Shown here piece after piece: positions 16,196 to 24,222 of a DNA stretch of 64,000 nucleotides. The notes beneath the pieces are model-generated. The model made no database searches, had not been told where the DNA came from, and saw only the letters and a list, made by a program, of their open reading frames with translations. The position numbers and the translations under genes were made by a program. This stretch comes from Curtobacterium citreum (GTDB taxonomy: Bacteria; Actinomycetota; Actinomycetes; Actinomycetales; Microbacteriaceae), in NCBI RefSeq assembly GCF_006715175.1, contig NZ_VFMQ01000001.1, positions 248,001 through 312,000 on the forward strand, read 5' to 3'. Numbering within the stretch: the stretch's first letter is position 1; each line of letters starts with the position of its first letter.

Positions 16196-17013
16196 AGCTG
16201 CACCGCCGGCGCGTCGAGGACGTCCTCGGCGGTGAGGGACCGGCCGTAGATCGCCTCGAACACCGACTCGTCGGCGTCGGCCCCGGGGCCGTCGTAGACG
16301 ACCTCGCCGGCGCGGAGCCCGACGAGCCGGGTGCCGTACCGACGGGCGAGGTCGAGGAAGTGCAGGTTCACGACGACCGTGATGCCGAGCTCGGCGTTGA
16401 TCCGCTGCAGGTCGCGCATCACGACGTGCGAGGTCGGCGGGTCGAGCGAGGCGACCGGCTCGTCCGCCAGGACCACCCGCGGCCGTTGCGCGAGGGTCCG
16501 GGCGATCGCGACGCGCTGCTGCTGCCCGCCGGACAGCTCGGCGGCGCCCACGTACGCCTTCTGCACGATCTCGACCCGCTCGAGGGCCTGCATCGCGAGC
16601 TCGACGTCGTCCCGGCGCCACGCGCCGAGGAGCGACCGCCAGGCCGAGGTGTGGTGCAGCCGGCCCATGAGCACGTTGTTCAGGACGGTGGTCCGCTTGG
16701 CGAGGTTGAACCCCTGGAAGACCATGCCGACGTCCGCGCGCAGGTCCCGGAGCGCCCGACCGCGGAGGCCGTCCACGCGGGTGTCGCCGACGGTGATCCC
16801 GCCGGAGGTGATCGGGACGAGCCCGTTGATCGTGCGGATGAGCGTCGACTTGCCGGCGCCCGACAGACCCACTACGGCGACCATCTCGCCGGGGGCGATG
16901 TCGAGGTCGATGCCGCGCAGGCCGTGGTGGCCGTTCGGGTAGGTGACGCCGACGTCGGAGAAGCGGATGCCGGCACCTCCCCGCTCGCTGTGGGTCCGGT
17001 CGGGCGTCGTCAT
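16192..17013 (-). CDS. phnC: Phosphonate-type ABC transporter ATPase (PhnC)
   Basis: 273 residues. Walker [10 protein letters not shown] (about 49-57), Q-loop [10 protein letters not shown], signature [15 protein letters not shown], Walker [14 protein letters not shown], and switch His in VNLHFLDLA. The LHxxxLARRYGxRxxGLxxG ending is specific to PhnC. It drives the PhnD-PhnE1-PhnE2 importer. Start and stop overlap both neighbours by a few bases, so the four genes are translated as a coupled set. Confidence 0.95.
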   Translation of the reverse strand: MTTPDRTHSERGGAGIRFSDVGVTYPNGHHGLRGIDLDIAPGEMVAVVGLSGAGKSTLIRTINGLVPITSGGITVGDTRVDGLRGRALRDLRADVGMVFQGFNLAKRTTVLNNVLMGRLHHTSAWRSLLGAWRRDDVELAMQALERVEIVQKAYVGAAELSGGQQQRVAIARTLAQRPRVVLADEPVASLDPPTSHVVMRDLQRINAELGITVVVNLHFLDLARRYGTRLVGLRAGEVVYDGPGADADESVFEAIYGRSLTAEDVLDAPAVQL

Positions 17014-18038
17014 CAGCCGAGCCCGATGGTCGCGGCGGTCTGCTGCGTCTTCGTCAGCGCCTCCGGGTCGGCGTCGGTCAGCCCGGTGATCTGGTAGATC
17101 GCGGTGAGCGCCTGCTTGCCCTCCGCGGTGCCGGCGTAGTCCTTCATGGCCGTCGTGATCTTCTGCTGCCACTGCTTGCTCAGGCCGGAGGACAGCGAGA
17201 CGCCGTCGTTCGGGATCTCGTCGGTCAGCGCGAACACGACGACCTTCTTCCCGACGTCGGGGGTGTCCGTGGCGACGACGCTGCGGGCGTCCCAGTAGCT
17301 CGTGCCGACCTCGGTGTCGCCGTTGTACACGGACAGGACGCTCGCGTCGTTCGCGGTGACCTGGGTGACCGAGACGTCCTTGTCGACGTCGATGCCGGCG
17401 GCCTTCATGGCGGCGACCGGGAAGATGTAGCCGGCGGGCGAGGCGGCCTGCAGGAGCGAGATCTTCGCGCCCTTGAGCTTCTTCACCGCGTCGAGCCCGG
17501 CTGGACCCGTGCCCGACTCGGTGCCGTTGCAGTAGAGCATCCCGTTCGCGCCGGCGACGGGCGTGTCCGAGCAGTACTTGTCGGGGTCGTTCGTGAAGAA
17601 CTGCGCGGCGTAGCTGTGCTTGCCGTTCCGCTCGGTCTGCAGCGCCGGGACCGCGCCGTACTTGTCGCACGCCTGGCTCATCTGCAGGCTCGGGAGCATG
17701 CCGATCTGGGCCTGGTCGCTGCCGATCGCCTCCACGGACGCCTGGTAGTCCTGGGTGATGACGCCCTTCACGGGGATGCCGAGGCGCTTCGTGAGGGCCT
17801 CCTCGAGGGGCTTCACGGTCTCGACGAGCTTCTTCGCGTCGCCGGACGGCACGAGTGCCAGCGTGAGGGACTTCGGCGCGGCGGCCGAGTCGTCGGAGCG
17901 GCCGGTGCACGCGGCCGCGGCGGTGCCGGAGGATCCGGCGGAGGCGGTCTGCTGCGAGGCACCGCAGCCGGAGAGCGCCAGCGTGGCGAGGAGGGCGACG
18001 CCCGTGGCGGTCGCGAGCGTGGTCGTGCGGAGGGGCAT
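17013..18038 (-). CDS. phnD: PhnD-type substrate-binding lipoprotein
   Basis: 341 residues. The signal peptide ends in lipobox LSGC (Cys25), so the protein is lipid-anchored outside the membrane. The binding domain has [35 protein letters not shown] and [16 protein letters not shown] segments typical of phosphonate or phosphite receptors, ending before [11 protein letters not shown]. The ligand could be a phosphonate, phosphite or a phosphate ester. No C-P lyase genes are present, so the catabolic route is not shown here. Confidence 0.92.
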   Translation of the reverse strand: MPLRTTTLATATGVALLATLALSGCGASQQTASAGSSGTAAAACTGRSDDSAAAPKSLTLALVPSGDAKKLVETVKPLEEALTKRLGIPVKGVITQDYQASVEAIGSDQAQIGMLPSLQMSQACDKYGAVPALQTERNGKHSYAAQFFTNDPDKYCSDTPVAGANGMLYCNGTESGTGPAGLDAVKKLKGAKISLLQAASPAGYIFPVAAMKAAGIDVDKDVSVTQVTANDASVLSVYNGDTEVGTSYWDARSVVATDTPDVGKKVVVFALTDEIPNDGVSLSSGLSKQWQQKITTAMKDYAGTAEGKQALTAIYQITGLTDADPEALTKTQQTAATIGLG

Positions 18039-18085
18039 GACGATTCCGTTCTGGTGTGGGGCTGAGCGGGTGTGGTGTGGTGCGG

Positions 18086-18814
18086 TCAGGAGGCGGCGGG
18101 CACGGGGACCGCGGCGGGGTCCCGGGACCACGCGGCGATGTCGGCGTAGAGCTCGGGGAACGACCGGGCGACCAGGTCGGCGGGCCCGGCGGCGTGCCCG
18201 AACCGGTCGATCAGGGCGGTCCGGCACCCGGCGGCGCGTGGCGCGGCGAGGTCGTTCGCCCAGATGTCGCCGACGGACAGCAGGTCGCCCGGGCGGCGGC
18301 CCTCGAGCAGTCGGGGGAGCAGGAGGTCCCAGCCCCCGGGCTTCCGGGCCTCGGCGTGCACGGCGTCGACGACCTCGGTGAGTCCGAGGACGGCGAGCGT
18401 CTCGAGCACGCCGGCGAGGGGCGCGTTCGTCACGAGCACCCGGTCCGCGTGCTCGCCGATCTCGGCGAGGTGTGCGGCGAGTCCCTCGGGGGCGGTGACG
18501 GCGAGGCGTCCGTCCGCGAGGGCCGACCGGCTGCGGCGGTAGGCGTCCTCGAGCAGCGGTGCGGCGGCGGGGTCGGCGGCGACGGCGAGCTCGGCGACGG
18601 CCTCGTACCCGTCCGCCCACGCGGGGGCGTCCGGCGCACCGTCGAGGAAGGCGCGGAGGCCGTCGCGGACCGTGTCGGCAGCGGTCTCCAACCCGCGTCC
18701 CCGGAGCGCGGCCGTGACCTCGTCCGCGTACGCCCACACCGGGGCGTCGCCCGTGCACACCGTGCCGTCGAAGTCGAGGACGAGCACGGGGCGGGGGGTG
18801 GTGGCGGAGGACAC
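18086..18814 (-). CDS. HAD-superfamily phosphatase with the phn operon
   Basis: 242 residues. Motif [14 protein letters not shown] (nucleophile Asp plus the +2 Asp), motif [12 protein letters not shown], motif III Lys in [12 protein letters not shown], motif [15 protein letters not shown]. The helical cap lies between motifs I and II. It is the first gene of the minus-strand operon, 47 bases before phnD. It may dephosphorylate the imported compound; it lacks the clear lysine-bearing cap of phosphonoacetaldehyde hydrolase, so that activity is not claimed. Confidence 0.85.
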   Translation of the reverse strand: MSSATTPRPVLVLDFDGTVCTGDAPVWAYADEVTAALRGRGLETAADTVRDGLRAFLDGAPDAPAWADGYEAVAELAVAADPAAAPLLEDAYRRSRSALADGRLAVTAPEGLAAHLAEIGEHADRVLVTNAPLAGVLETLAVLGLTEVVDAVHAEARKPGGWDLLLPRLLEGRRPGDLLSVGDIWANDLAAPRAAGCRTALIDRFGHAAGPADLVARSFPELYADIAAWSRDPAAVPVPAAS

Positions 18815-18845
18815 ATCGGGCAGCGTAGGGCCGGATGGACGATCG

Positions 18846-18885
18846 GTTCACGAGTTTTGACGACTGTGAAACATGCGTTCACGAG
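18846..18885. promoter_or_regulatory. Paired GTTCACGAG repeats upstream of the phn-type operon
   Basis: GTTCACGAG at 18846-18854 and again at 18877-18885, 31 bases apart (three helical turns), with an inverted GTGAA at 18866-18870 between them. They sit 32-71 bases upstream of the operon's first start codon. Candidate RpiR or other regulator sites. Confidence 0.5.
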
Positions 18886-19048
18886 GTGTTCACAGACGGC
18901 TGCGGTCGTCGCTGTCGCCGCTGGTGGCGTCGCTGCTCCCGCGCGGAATGTACAGAAATCGAACAGTTCGTTGCACAAGTAGTTCGCGTCGTGAAACAGT
19001 TCTCGCGTCCGGACGAGGACGACCACGACACGGGAAGGCGGGATCACA

Positions 19049-19231
19049 ATGCACAGCACGTACACCGGGATGCCGCACACCACACGAGCCGGCGCGACGC
19101 ACACCCGCGTCGGTCTGACCGACCCCGCGGTCATCGACGCCTACGTCGAGCGCCGGATCCAGGACCCGTCGCTCCTGTCGCGCCGCTCCGAACCGTCGTA
19201 CGCTGACTTCTTCACGGCCACCGCGGTCTGA
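19049..19231 (+). CDS. Small hypothetical protein
   Basis: 60 residues from ATG 19049, preceded by GGGAAGGCGGG as a ribosome-binding site. It reads MHSTYTGMPHTTRAGATHTR and ends EPSYADFFTATAV. Codon use is like its neighbours and third positions are GC-rich. It precedes the MarR gene by 45 bases in the same direction. No family recognised; it may be a small regulator or a leader-like ORF. Confidence 0.55.
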   Translation: MHSTYTGMPHTTRAGATHTRVGLTDPAVIDAYVERRIQDPSLLSRRSEPSYADFFTATAV

Positions 19232-19276
19232 CCCGCCGCGTCGGCCGACCACCCGACAGAGAGACCGCACGAGCCG

Positions 19277-19810
19277 ATGCCGCTGACCGTCGTCCGCCGA
19301 GAGCACACGCACCTCTACGCCCGAGAGCCCCGTTCGCGTGCGGCCAAGGTCGCCGTGGACGCCCTCCTCCGGCTCCAGCACGCCGAGGAGCAGCAGCTCG
19401 AGCAGGCGCGGACCGAGAGCGGCCTGACGAAGAACGAGTTCCTGGCCGTCCGCTACCTGCTCCAGGCGCACCGCGACGGACGGTCGATGGGACCGAAGGA
19501 CCTCGCGGTCATGCTCAGCGTCTCGAACGCGTCGGTCACGAAGATCGTCGACGGACTCGTCGCGAAGGGCGACCTGGTCCGTGCGCCGCACCCCACGGAC
19601 CGCCGGGCGCAGGTGCTCGAGCCGACGGTGCAGGCCGCCGCGAAGATCGACTCGTCGTACGCGCGGTTCCACGAGGCCGTGGTCGAGGTGATGGACCACC
19701 TGTCGAGCGAGGACAACGCCGTGCTCACCCGGTGCCTCGACCAGATCACCGACGCCCTGGTCGGCGGGCGGCCGACACCGGTCGACGAGTACACGGTCGA
19801 CCCCGCCTGA
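19277..19810 (+). CDS. MarR-family transcriptional regulator
   Basis: 177 residues. Winged helix at about 45-115: KNEFLAVRYLLQAHRDGRSM, MLSVSNASVTKIVDGLVAKG as recognition helix, and the wing HPTDRRAQV. Flanking helices at both ends form the dimer. No ligand or target is evident. It lies between the divergent phn-type operon and the TetR gene. A role in controlling the small upstream ORF or itself is possible. Confidence 0.9.
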   Translation: MPLTVVRREHTHLYAREPRSRAAKVAVDALLRLQHAEEQQLEQARTESGLTKNEFLAVRYLLQAHRDGRSMGPKDLAVMLSVSNASVTKIVDGLVAKGDLVRAPHPTDRRAQVLEPTVQAAAKIDSSYARFHEAVVEVMDHLSSEDNAVLTRCLDQITDALVGGRPTPVDEYTVDPA

Positions 19811-19824
19811 CCCGGGGTGGCGCG

Positions 19825-19847
19825 AAAACCTTCCAGCGGTAAGTTGG
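19825..19847. promoter_or_regulatory. TetR-type site ahead of the TetR gene
   Basis: Begins AAAACCTT and contains GTAAGTT. It shares AAAACC and AGTT at the same spacing with the two dyads at 24091-24113 and 24178-24200. It ends five bases before the TetR start codon, fitting autorepression. Confidence 0.55.
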
Positions 19848-19851
19848 GGGG

Positions 19852-20475
19852 ATGACGCACGAGGTCGACGAGGACGCGACCCCACCCCGACGCGGTGGGT
19901 ACCGCAAGGGTGCCGAGCGACGTGCGCAGATCCTCGACGAGATGATCCGGATGGTCGCCGAGCAGGGCGTCGACGCATCGTCCCTGCGCTCCGTCGCCGA
20001 TGCGCTCGGCATCACGCACGCCGCACTCCGGCACTACTTCCCGAGCCGCGACGACCTGCTGCTCGCGGTGTACCGGGAGCACGAGGTCCGCGAGCAGGGA
20101 GCTCCCGACCGGCTGAAGTCGGCGATCGGCGACATGCGGGAGAGCGCCTCGCGCAACCGCGGGGTGCCGGGGCTCGTGCAGCTCTACACGACCCTCGCGG
20201 CCGACGCCGTGCAGGAGGGGCACCCGACGACGCGGGACTTCATGCGGGAGCGGTTCACGCGGCTCCGGGCAGACCTGGCGGAGCTCATCGCGGCGGACCA
20301 GGCTGCCGGGCGGATCCGGGCGGACCTGGACCCGGTCGACCTGGCGAGCCTGAGCATCGCGGCGTCCGACGGGCTGCAGGTGCAGTGGTTGCTCGACCCC
20401 GAGGCTGTGGACGGCGAGCGGGTGCTGCGGCTGCTCGAGTCGATCGTCCCGCCCGGAGCGCAGCCCGCCCCGTAG
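19852..20475 (+). CDS. TetR-family regulator, likely of the sugar locus at 22-25.5 kb
   Basis: 207 residues. Helix-turn-helix at about 20-65: RRAQILDEMIRMVAEQG, SLRSVADALGITHAALRHYF, PSRDDLLLAVY. The ligand-binding half is helical with no recognisable signature. A 23-bp site just upstream shares its ends with two dyads flanking the divergent isomerase/MFS promoters at 24.1-24.2 kb, so I infer control of that locus. It is separated from it by an SDR and a MOSC gene. Confidence 0.9.
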   Translation: MTHEVDEDATPPRRGGYRKGAERRAQILDEMIRMVAEQGVDASSLRSVADALGITHAALRHYFPSRDDLLLAVYREHEVREQGAPDRLKSAIGDMRESASRNRGVPGLVQLYTTLAADAVQEGHPTTRDFMRERFTRLRADLAELIAADQAAGRIRADLDPVDLASLSIAASDGLQVQWLLDPEAVDGERVLRLLESIVPPGAQPAP

Positions 20476-20507
20476 ACCGTCACCCCGGTCGCGTGGCCGG
20501 GCCACGG

Positions 20508-20551
20508 GCGGACGGGAGGCACGTGCCCGGCCCGCCCCGCGCCTCCCGTCC
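20508..20551. repeat. Degenerate hairpin element
   Basis: GGACGGGAGGC (20510-20520) and its complement GCCTCCCGTCC (20541-20551) are intact, while the inner parts no longer pair. It lies between two genes on the same strand, so a terminator function is less obvious here. Confidence 0.7.
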
Positions 20552-20581
20552 GGGCGCACCCACCGGGTGTACCCATGGAGC

Positions 20582-21385
20582 ATGCCCCGATCTCGCAGCC
20601 CCTTCCACGGCCTCCGTGCCCTCGTCACCGGCGCGAGCGGCGGGATCGGCGAGGAGCTCGCACTCGGCCTGGCCGCCGCCGGTGCCGACGTCGTGCTCGT
20701 CGCCCGGTCCGCCGACCGGCTGGACGCGCTCGCGTCCCGGATCCGCACGGAGCACGGCGTCGAGGCGACCACGGTGCCCGCGGACCTGGCGCAGGCGGAC
20801 GGCGTCGACCGGGTCGTGTCGGCGCTCGCCGACGTCCGGGTCGACGTCCTCGTGGCGAACGCCGGCGTCGGCGACCACGGCGCGTTCGTCGACGCCACCG
20901 ACGAGCGGCTCCGCACCCAGGTCGACCTGAACTGCACGGCCGTCGTCCGGCTCGTGCACGCGTTCCTGCCGCCGATGCTCGCGCGCCGGGTCGGCGGGGT
21001 GATGACCGTCGCGTCGACCGCCGCGTTCCAGCCGACCCCGTCGATGGCGGTCTACGGCGCGACGAAGGCGTTCGTGCTCTCGTTCACCGAGGCGCTCTGG
21101 CAGGAGTCCCGCGGGTCCGGCGTGCGCATCCTGGCGCTCTGCCCGGGACCGACGTCGACCGGGTTCTTCGACGCGGCGACGCGCGGCGGCGCCCAGGGAC
21201 GGTTCCTCGAACGGGGCCGGCAGACGGCGGCGCAGGTCGCGGCGGTCGGGCTCCGGGCGTTCGGTCGCGCCGGCGGTCCGACGGTGGTCTCCGGCGGGGC
21301 GAACGCGGCGGTGGCGAACGTGCATCGGTTCGTCCCGCGGTCCCTGATGGCGAGGATGTCGGCGATCGCGATGTCGGGCGACTGA
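20582..21385 (+). CDS. Short-chain dehydrogenase, DltE/YqjQ type
   Basis: 267 residues. Cofactor site ALVTGASGGIGEELALGLA, NAGVG, catalytic Ser in TVASTAA and Y-x-x-x-K in MAVYGATKAFVL. CPGPTSTGFFD follows, a hallmark of this broad-specificity group. The start is ATG 20582; an upstream GTG at 20567 would add five residues. Substrate unknown. It stands alone between TetR and a convergent MOSC gene. Confidence 0.9.
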   Translation: MPRSRSPFHGLRALVTGASGGIGEELALGLAAAGADVVLVARSADRLDALASRIRTEHGVEATTVPADLAQADGVDRVVSALADVRVDVLVANAGVGDHGAFVDATDERLRTQVDLNCTAVVRLVHAFLPPMLARRVGGVMTVASTAAFQPTPSMAVYGATKAFVLSFTEALWQESRGSGVRILALCPGPTSTGFFDAATRGGAQGRFLERGRQTAAQVAAVGLRAFGRAGGPTVVSGGANAAVANVHRFVPRSLMARMSAIAMSGD

Positions 21386-21430
21386 CCCCGGCCCGGACCT
21401 CGTGACTGCCCGCCCGCGACGACGGCGGGA

Positions 21431-22009
21431 TCAGACCGGCTGCAGCGGCTCCTGGTCGCCCTCGGGCAGCTCGACGACGACGGGGTCACCGGCACGCACG
21501 ACGCCGCCCGCGATCACGACGCCCATCACGCCGCCCTTCCGCTCGACCGTGCCGTCCTCGGCCCGTCCGAGTACCCGGCGGAGCAGTCCCGGGTCGTGGT
21601 CGTTGATCTGCTGGCAGGGGTTGCGCAGTCCGGTCACCCGCACCCGGGCGTCCGCGCCGAGGTGCAGGACCGTGCCGGTCGGCAGCCCGAGCAGGTCGAC
21701 GCCGCGGGTGGTCACGTTCTCGCCGAGCTCCCCGGGTGCCACGTGGTGCCCGGTCGGCTCGAGCTCGTCGAACAGCTCGGCGTGCACGAGGTGCACCTGA
21801 CGGAGGTTCGGCTGCGAGGGGTCCCGCGCCACCCGGGAGCGGTGCTGCACGGTGGTGCCGGCGTGCGCGTCCCCCTCGATGCCCCAGCCGGCGACGAGGA
21901 CGACCTCGTCGACGACGGGCTTGCTGAAGCGGTGCTCGTCGTCCCTGCTCACCGCGACGACGTGTGGTCCCTCGTGCTGTTCCCCGGTCACGGTCCCATC
22001 CTGGCGCAC
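21431..22009 (-). CDS. MOSC-domain protein
   Basis: 192 residues. The MOSC domain covers most of the protein, with GWGIEGDAHAG, LGENVTTRGVDLLGLPTGT and the conserved Cys in LRNPCQQIND. MOSC proteins bind molybdopterin-sulfur or move sulfur to metal clusters and detoxify N-hydroxylated bases. GTG at 21991 is an alternative start that removes six residues. It is convergent with the SDR and followed on the same strand by nothing obvious in its pathway. Confidence 0.88.
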   Translation of the reverse strand: MRQDGTVTGEQHEGPHVVAVSRDDEHRFSKPVVDEVVLVAGWGIEGDAHAGTTVQHRSRVARDPSQPNLRQVHLVHAELFDELEPTGHHVAPGELGENVTTRGVDLLGLPTGTVLHLGADARVRVTGLRNPCQQINDHDPGLLRRVLGRAEDGTVERKGGVMGVVIAGGVVRAGDPVVVELPEGDQEPLQPV

Positions 22010-22060
22010 GGACGGCCGGCCCCGACAGGGGACCGGCCGTCGTGGTGGTGCGGGTGGTGC

Positions 22061-23176
22061 CTAGGCGTCCACCGAGGCGGTGAGGACCGCGGCGGCGGGG
22101 TCGAAGTCCTCGGGCAGCGGTGCGACCCGCTCGACGGACGACTCGATCGTGACGGCGGACCCGGACTCGGCGGCGTCGCGGATGCCGAGCAGCACGTCGA
22201 GCACGTGCAGCGCGACCTCGCCCGAGGCACGCTCGGGGCGGTCCTCGGCGATCGCGCGGGCGAGCTCGACGACGCCGGTGCCCCGGCCCCAGGTGGAGCC
22301 GACGGCCTCGAGCGTCTCCGGCTCCTCCTGCCCGTAGCGCCAGAGCTGCGAGGAGCCCTCGAACGTGTTCGGGTCGGGGAGCGAGATGGTGCCGAGCGTG
22401 CCGTTGATCTCGACGAAGCCCATACGGGGGAGCGCGTGCTGGAACGAGAACGTCGACTGGGCGGACTGCCCGCCGGCGAACTCGATGAGCGCGGCGTGGT
22501 GCGTGGGGACCTCGACCGGGAACGTCTCGCCGGCACGGTCACCGGACGCGATGGTGCGGCGGTCGAGCGACTTCGACGAGACGGCCTGCACGCGCGACGC
22601 GGCGCCGAAGGCGTGCACGAGCGTGGTGACGTAGTACGGGCCCATGTCGAACAGCGGGCCGGCGCCCTTCGCGAACAGGAAGTCCGGGTTCGGGTGCCAC
22701 GCCTCGGGTCCCGGCACGTGGAACAGCGTCGTCGCGGTGAGCGGCTCGCCGATGTCGCCGCGGGCGATGGCCCGGAGCGCCGTCTGGATGCCGGCGCCGA
22801 GCACGGTGTCCGGCGCCGTCGCGACGCGCAGCCCCTTCGCCTTCGCCGACGCCAGGACCGCGGCGGCCGAGTCGTGGTCGGTCGCGATCGGCTTCTCGCT
22901 CCAGACGTGCTTGCCGGCGTCGATGATCTGCTGGTCGACCTCGGCGTGCGCCGCCGGGATCGTCAGGTTGATCACGATCGAGACGTCGTCGCGTGCCAGG
23001 AGCTCCTCGACGGTGCCCGACGCGGCGACGCCGTAGGCCTCCGCCTGGGCGGCGGCGCGGTCGAGCAGCACGTCGGCGACGAAGCGGACCTCGACGTCGG
23101 CGAACTGCGTCAGGTTCTCGAGGTACTGGGTCGAGATGTTGCCGGCACCGATGATGCCGATCCCGACGCGGCTCAC
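22061..23176 (-). CDS. Gfo/Idh/MocA-family oxidoreductase
   Basis: 371 residues. N-terminal Rossmann domain (VGIGIIGAGNISTQYLENL), EKP motif in HVWSEKPIATD with the catalytic Lys, and a C-terminal alpha/beta domain with GPLFDMGPYYV (Asp and Tyr/His region). Family members oxidise or isomerise sugars, inositols or 3-keto sugars with NAD(P). GTG 23176 overlaps the stop of the isomerase (GTGA), so both are one translational unit. The substrate is probably a sugar or cyclitol. Confidence 0.93.
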   Translation of the reverse strand: MSRVGIGIIGAGNISTQYLENLTQFADVEVRFVADVLLDRAAAQAEAYGVAASGTVEELLARDDVSIVINLTIPAAHAEVDQQIIDAGKHVWSEKPIATDHDSAAAVLASAKAKGLRVATAPDTVLGAGIQTALRAIARGDIGEPLTATTLFHVPGPEAWHPNPDFLFAKGAGPLFDMGPYYVTTLVHAFGAASRVQAVSSKSLDRRTIASGDRAGETFPVEVPTHHAALIEFAGGQSAQSTFSFQHALPRMGFVEINGTLGTISLPDPNTFEGSSQLWRYGQEEPETLEAVGSTWGRGTGVVELARAIAEDRPERASGEVALHVLDVLLGIRDAAESGSAVTIESSVERVAPLPEDFDPAAAVLTASVDA

Positions 23177-23988
23177 GCGGCGCTCCCGGCGGTGTCGTTC
23201 GTCTGCAGCCACTCGAGCGACTCAGTGATGCCCTGGAAGACGTCGCCGGAGTAGGCGTCGAACTCGACGACGCGGATCGCCTGCGGCGCGGCGGCGAGGA
23301 TGCCCGCGACGTCGACGTCACCCTGGCCGGCGGGGGTCTGGTTCTCGAAGGCGCGCTGCAGGGCCTCGGGCACGACGAGGGCGCTCTCCGACGACGGCAG
23401 CGCGGTGAGGATGTCACCGTCGACCTTGCCGTCCTTGACGTGGATCGCGACGACGCGGTCCCCGAGCGAGCGGAGCACGGCCGGGGCGTCCGCGCCGCCG
23501 ACGGTCGCCCAGAAGGTGTCGACCTCGAGCACGGTCTCCGGCGCGAGCTGCGACACGAAGTGCTCGTAGACGCTCTTGCCGTCGACCTTGTTCGTGAACT
23601 CCCACTGGTGGTTGTGGTAGCCGAACTTGAGGCCACGCGACGCGGCCTCGGCGGTCAGGACGTTGACACGCTCGGCGATCTTCGCGACGTCGTCGGCGGT
23701 CTGCCAGCGGTCGGTCGGGATGAACGGGTCGATGACTGTCTGGATGCCGAGGCGCTCGGCGGCGTCCCAGATCGGGGCGGTGTCCTCGGCGTCGATCACG
23801 GCGACGTGGCCGGACGGGGCCGTGAGGCCCGTGGCGGCGAAGGCCTTCTCGAGGTCCGCGGCACGCTCGACGAACGCGTACGGCTCGACGTTCTCGTAAC
23901 CGATCTCGCGCACCCGGGCGATGGCCTTGTCGAGGTCTTCGGCGATGGCGTCGCGCAGCGAGTAGAGCTGCACAGAGGTGATGGGCAT
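23173..23988 (-). CDS. Sugar phosphate isomerase/epimerase (AP-endonuclease-2-like TIM barrel)
   Basis: 271 residues. Starts MPITSVQLYSLRDAIAEDLD, as in this family. Metal ligands are suggested by FGYHNHQWEF (His), TVLEVDTFWA (Asp/Glu), AIHVKDGKVDG (His, Asp) and RVVEFDAYSGD (Glu). It probably isomerises a keto-sugar or inositol derivative. It precedes and overlaps the Gfo/Idh gene and is divergent from an MFS importer. The promoter region contains two matching 23-bp dyads. Confidence 0.93.
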   Translation of the reverse strand: MPITSVQLYSLRDAIAEDLDKAIARVREIGYENVEPYAFVERAADLEKAFAATGLTAPSGHVAVIDAEDTAPIWDAAERLGIQTVIDPFIPTDRWQTADDVAKIAERVNVLTAEAASRGLKFGYHNHQWEFTNKVDGKSVYEHFVSQLAPETVLEVDTFWATVGGADAPAVLRSLGDRVVAIHVKDGKVDGDILTALPSSESALVVPEALQRAFENQTPAGQGDVDVAGILAAAPQAIRVVEFDAYSGDVFQGITESLEWLQTNDTAGSAA

Positions 23989-24090
23989 GGCAGAGGGCTC
24001 CTTCGATCCTGTCTGGGTGTCGCGGCATCGGATGTCGCAGCCCGTCGAGGAGCGATGCTCCCCGGCGAGACCGATCCCGACGCTACCCCA

Positions 24091-24113
24091 AAAACCACCC
24101 GCTGTGTAGTTTT
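24091..24113. promoter_or_regulatory. Operator 1 of the sugar locus
   Basis: 23 bp, AAAACCAC at the left and GTAGTTTT at the right, an imperfect dyad. It lies 103 bases upstream of the isomerase start. Both ends match the dyad at 24178-24200. Confidence 0.65.
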
Positions 24114-24147
24114 CCTCGGACGGTGCCTCAGACGCTGGGCAACAAGC

Positions 24148-24168
24148 CGACACGTGTCGTTGTATGCT
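24148..24168 (+). promoter_or_regulatory. Palindrome and -10-like box ahead of the MFS gene
   Basis: CGACACGTGTCG (24148-24159) is a perfect 12-bp palindrome, followed by a possible -10 TATGCT at 24163-24168. The palindrome would overlap the -35 to -10 spacer and may be a second regulator's site. Confidence 0.45.
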
Positions 24169-24177
24169 CATCGACGT

Positions 24178-24200
24178 AAAACCTTGTAGGACAAGGTTTT
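24178..24200. promoter_or_regulatory. Operator 2 of the sugar locus
   Basis: AAAACCTTGT-AGG-ACAAGGTTTT is a perfect 10-3-10 inverted repeat just downstream of the predicted MFS promoter and 22 bases before its start codon. It is the strongest of the three related dyads. Confidence 0.88.
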
Positions 24201-24222
24201 TGCATCGACTCAAGGAGGCGTC

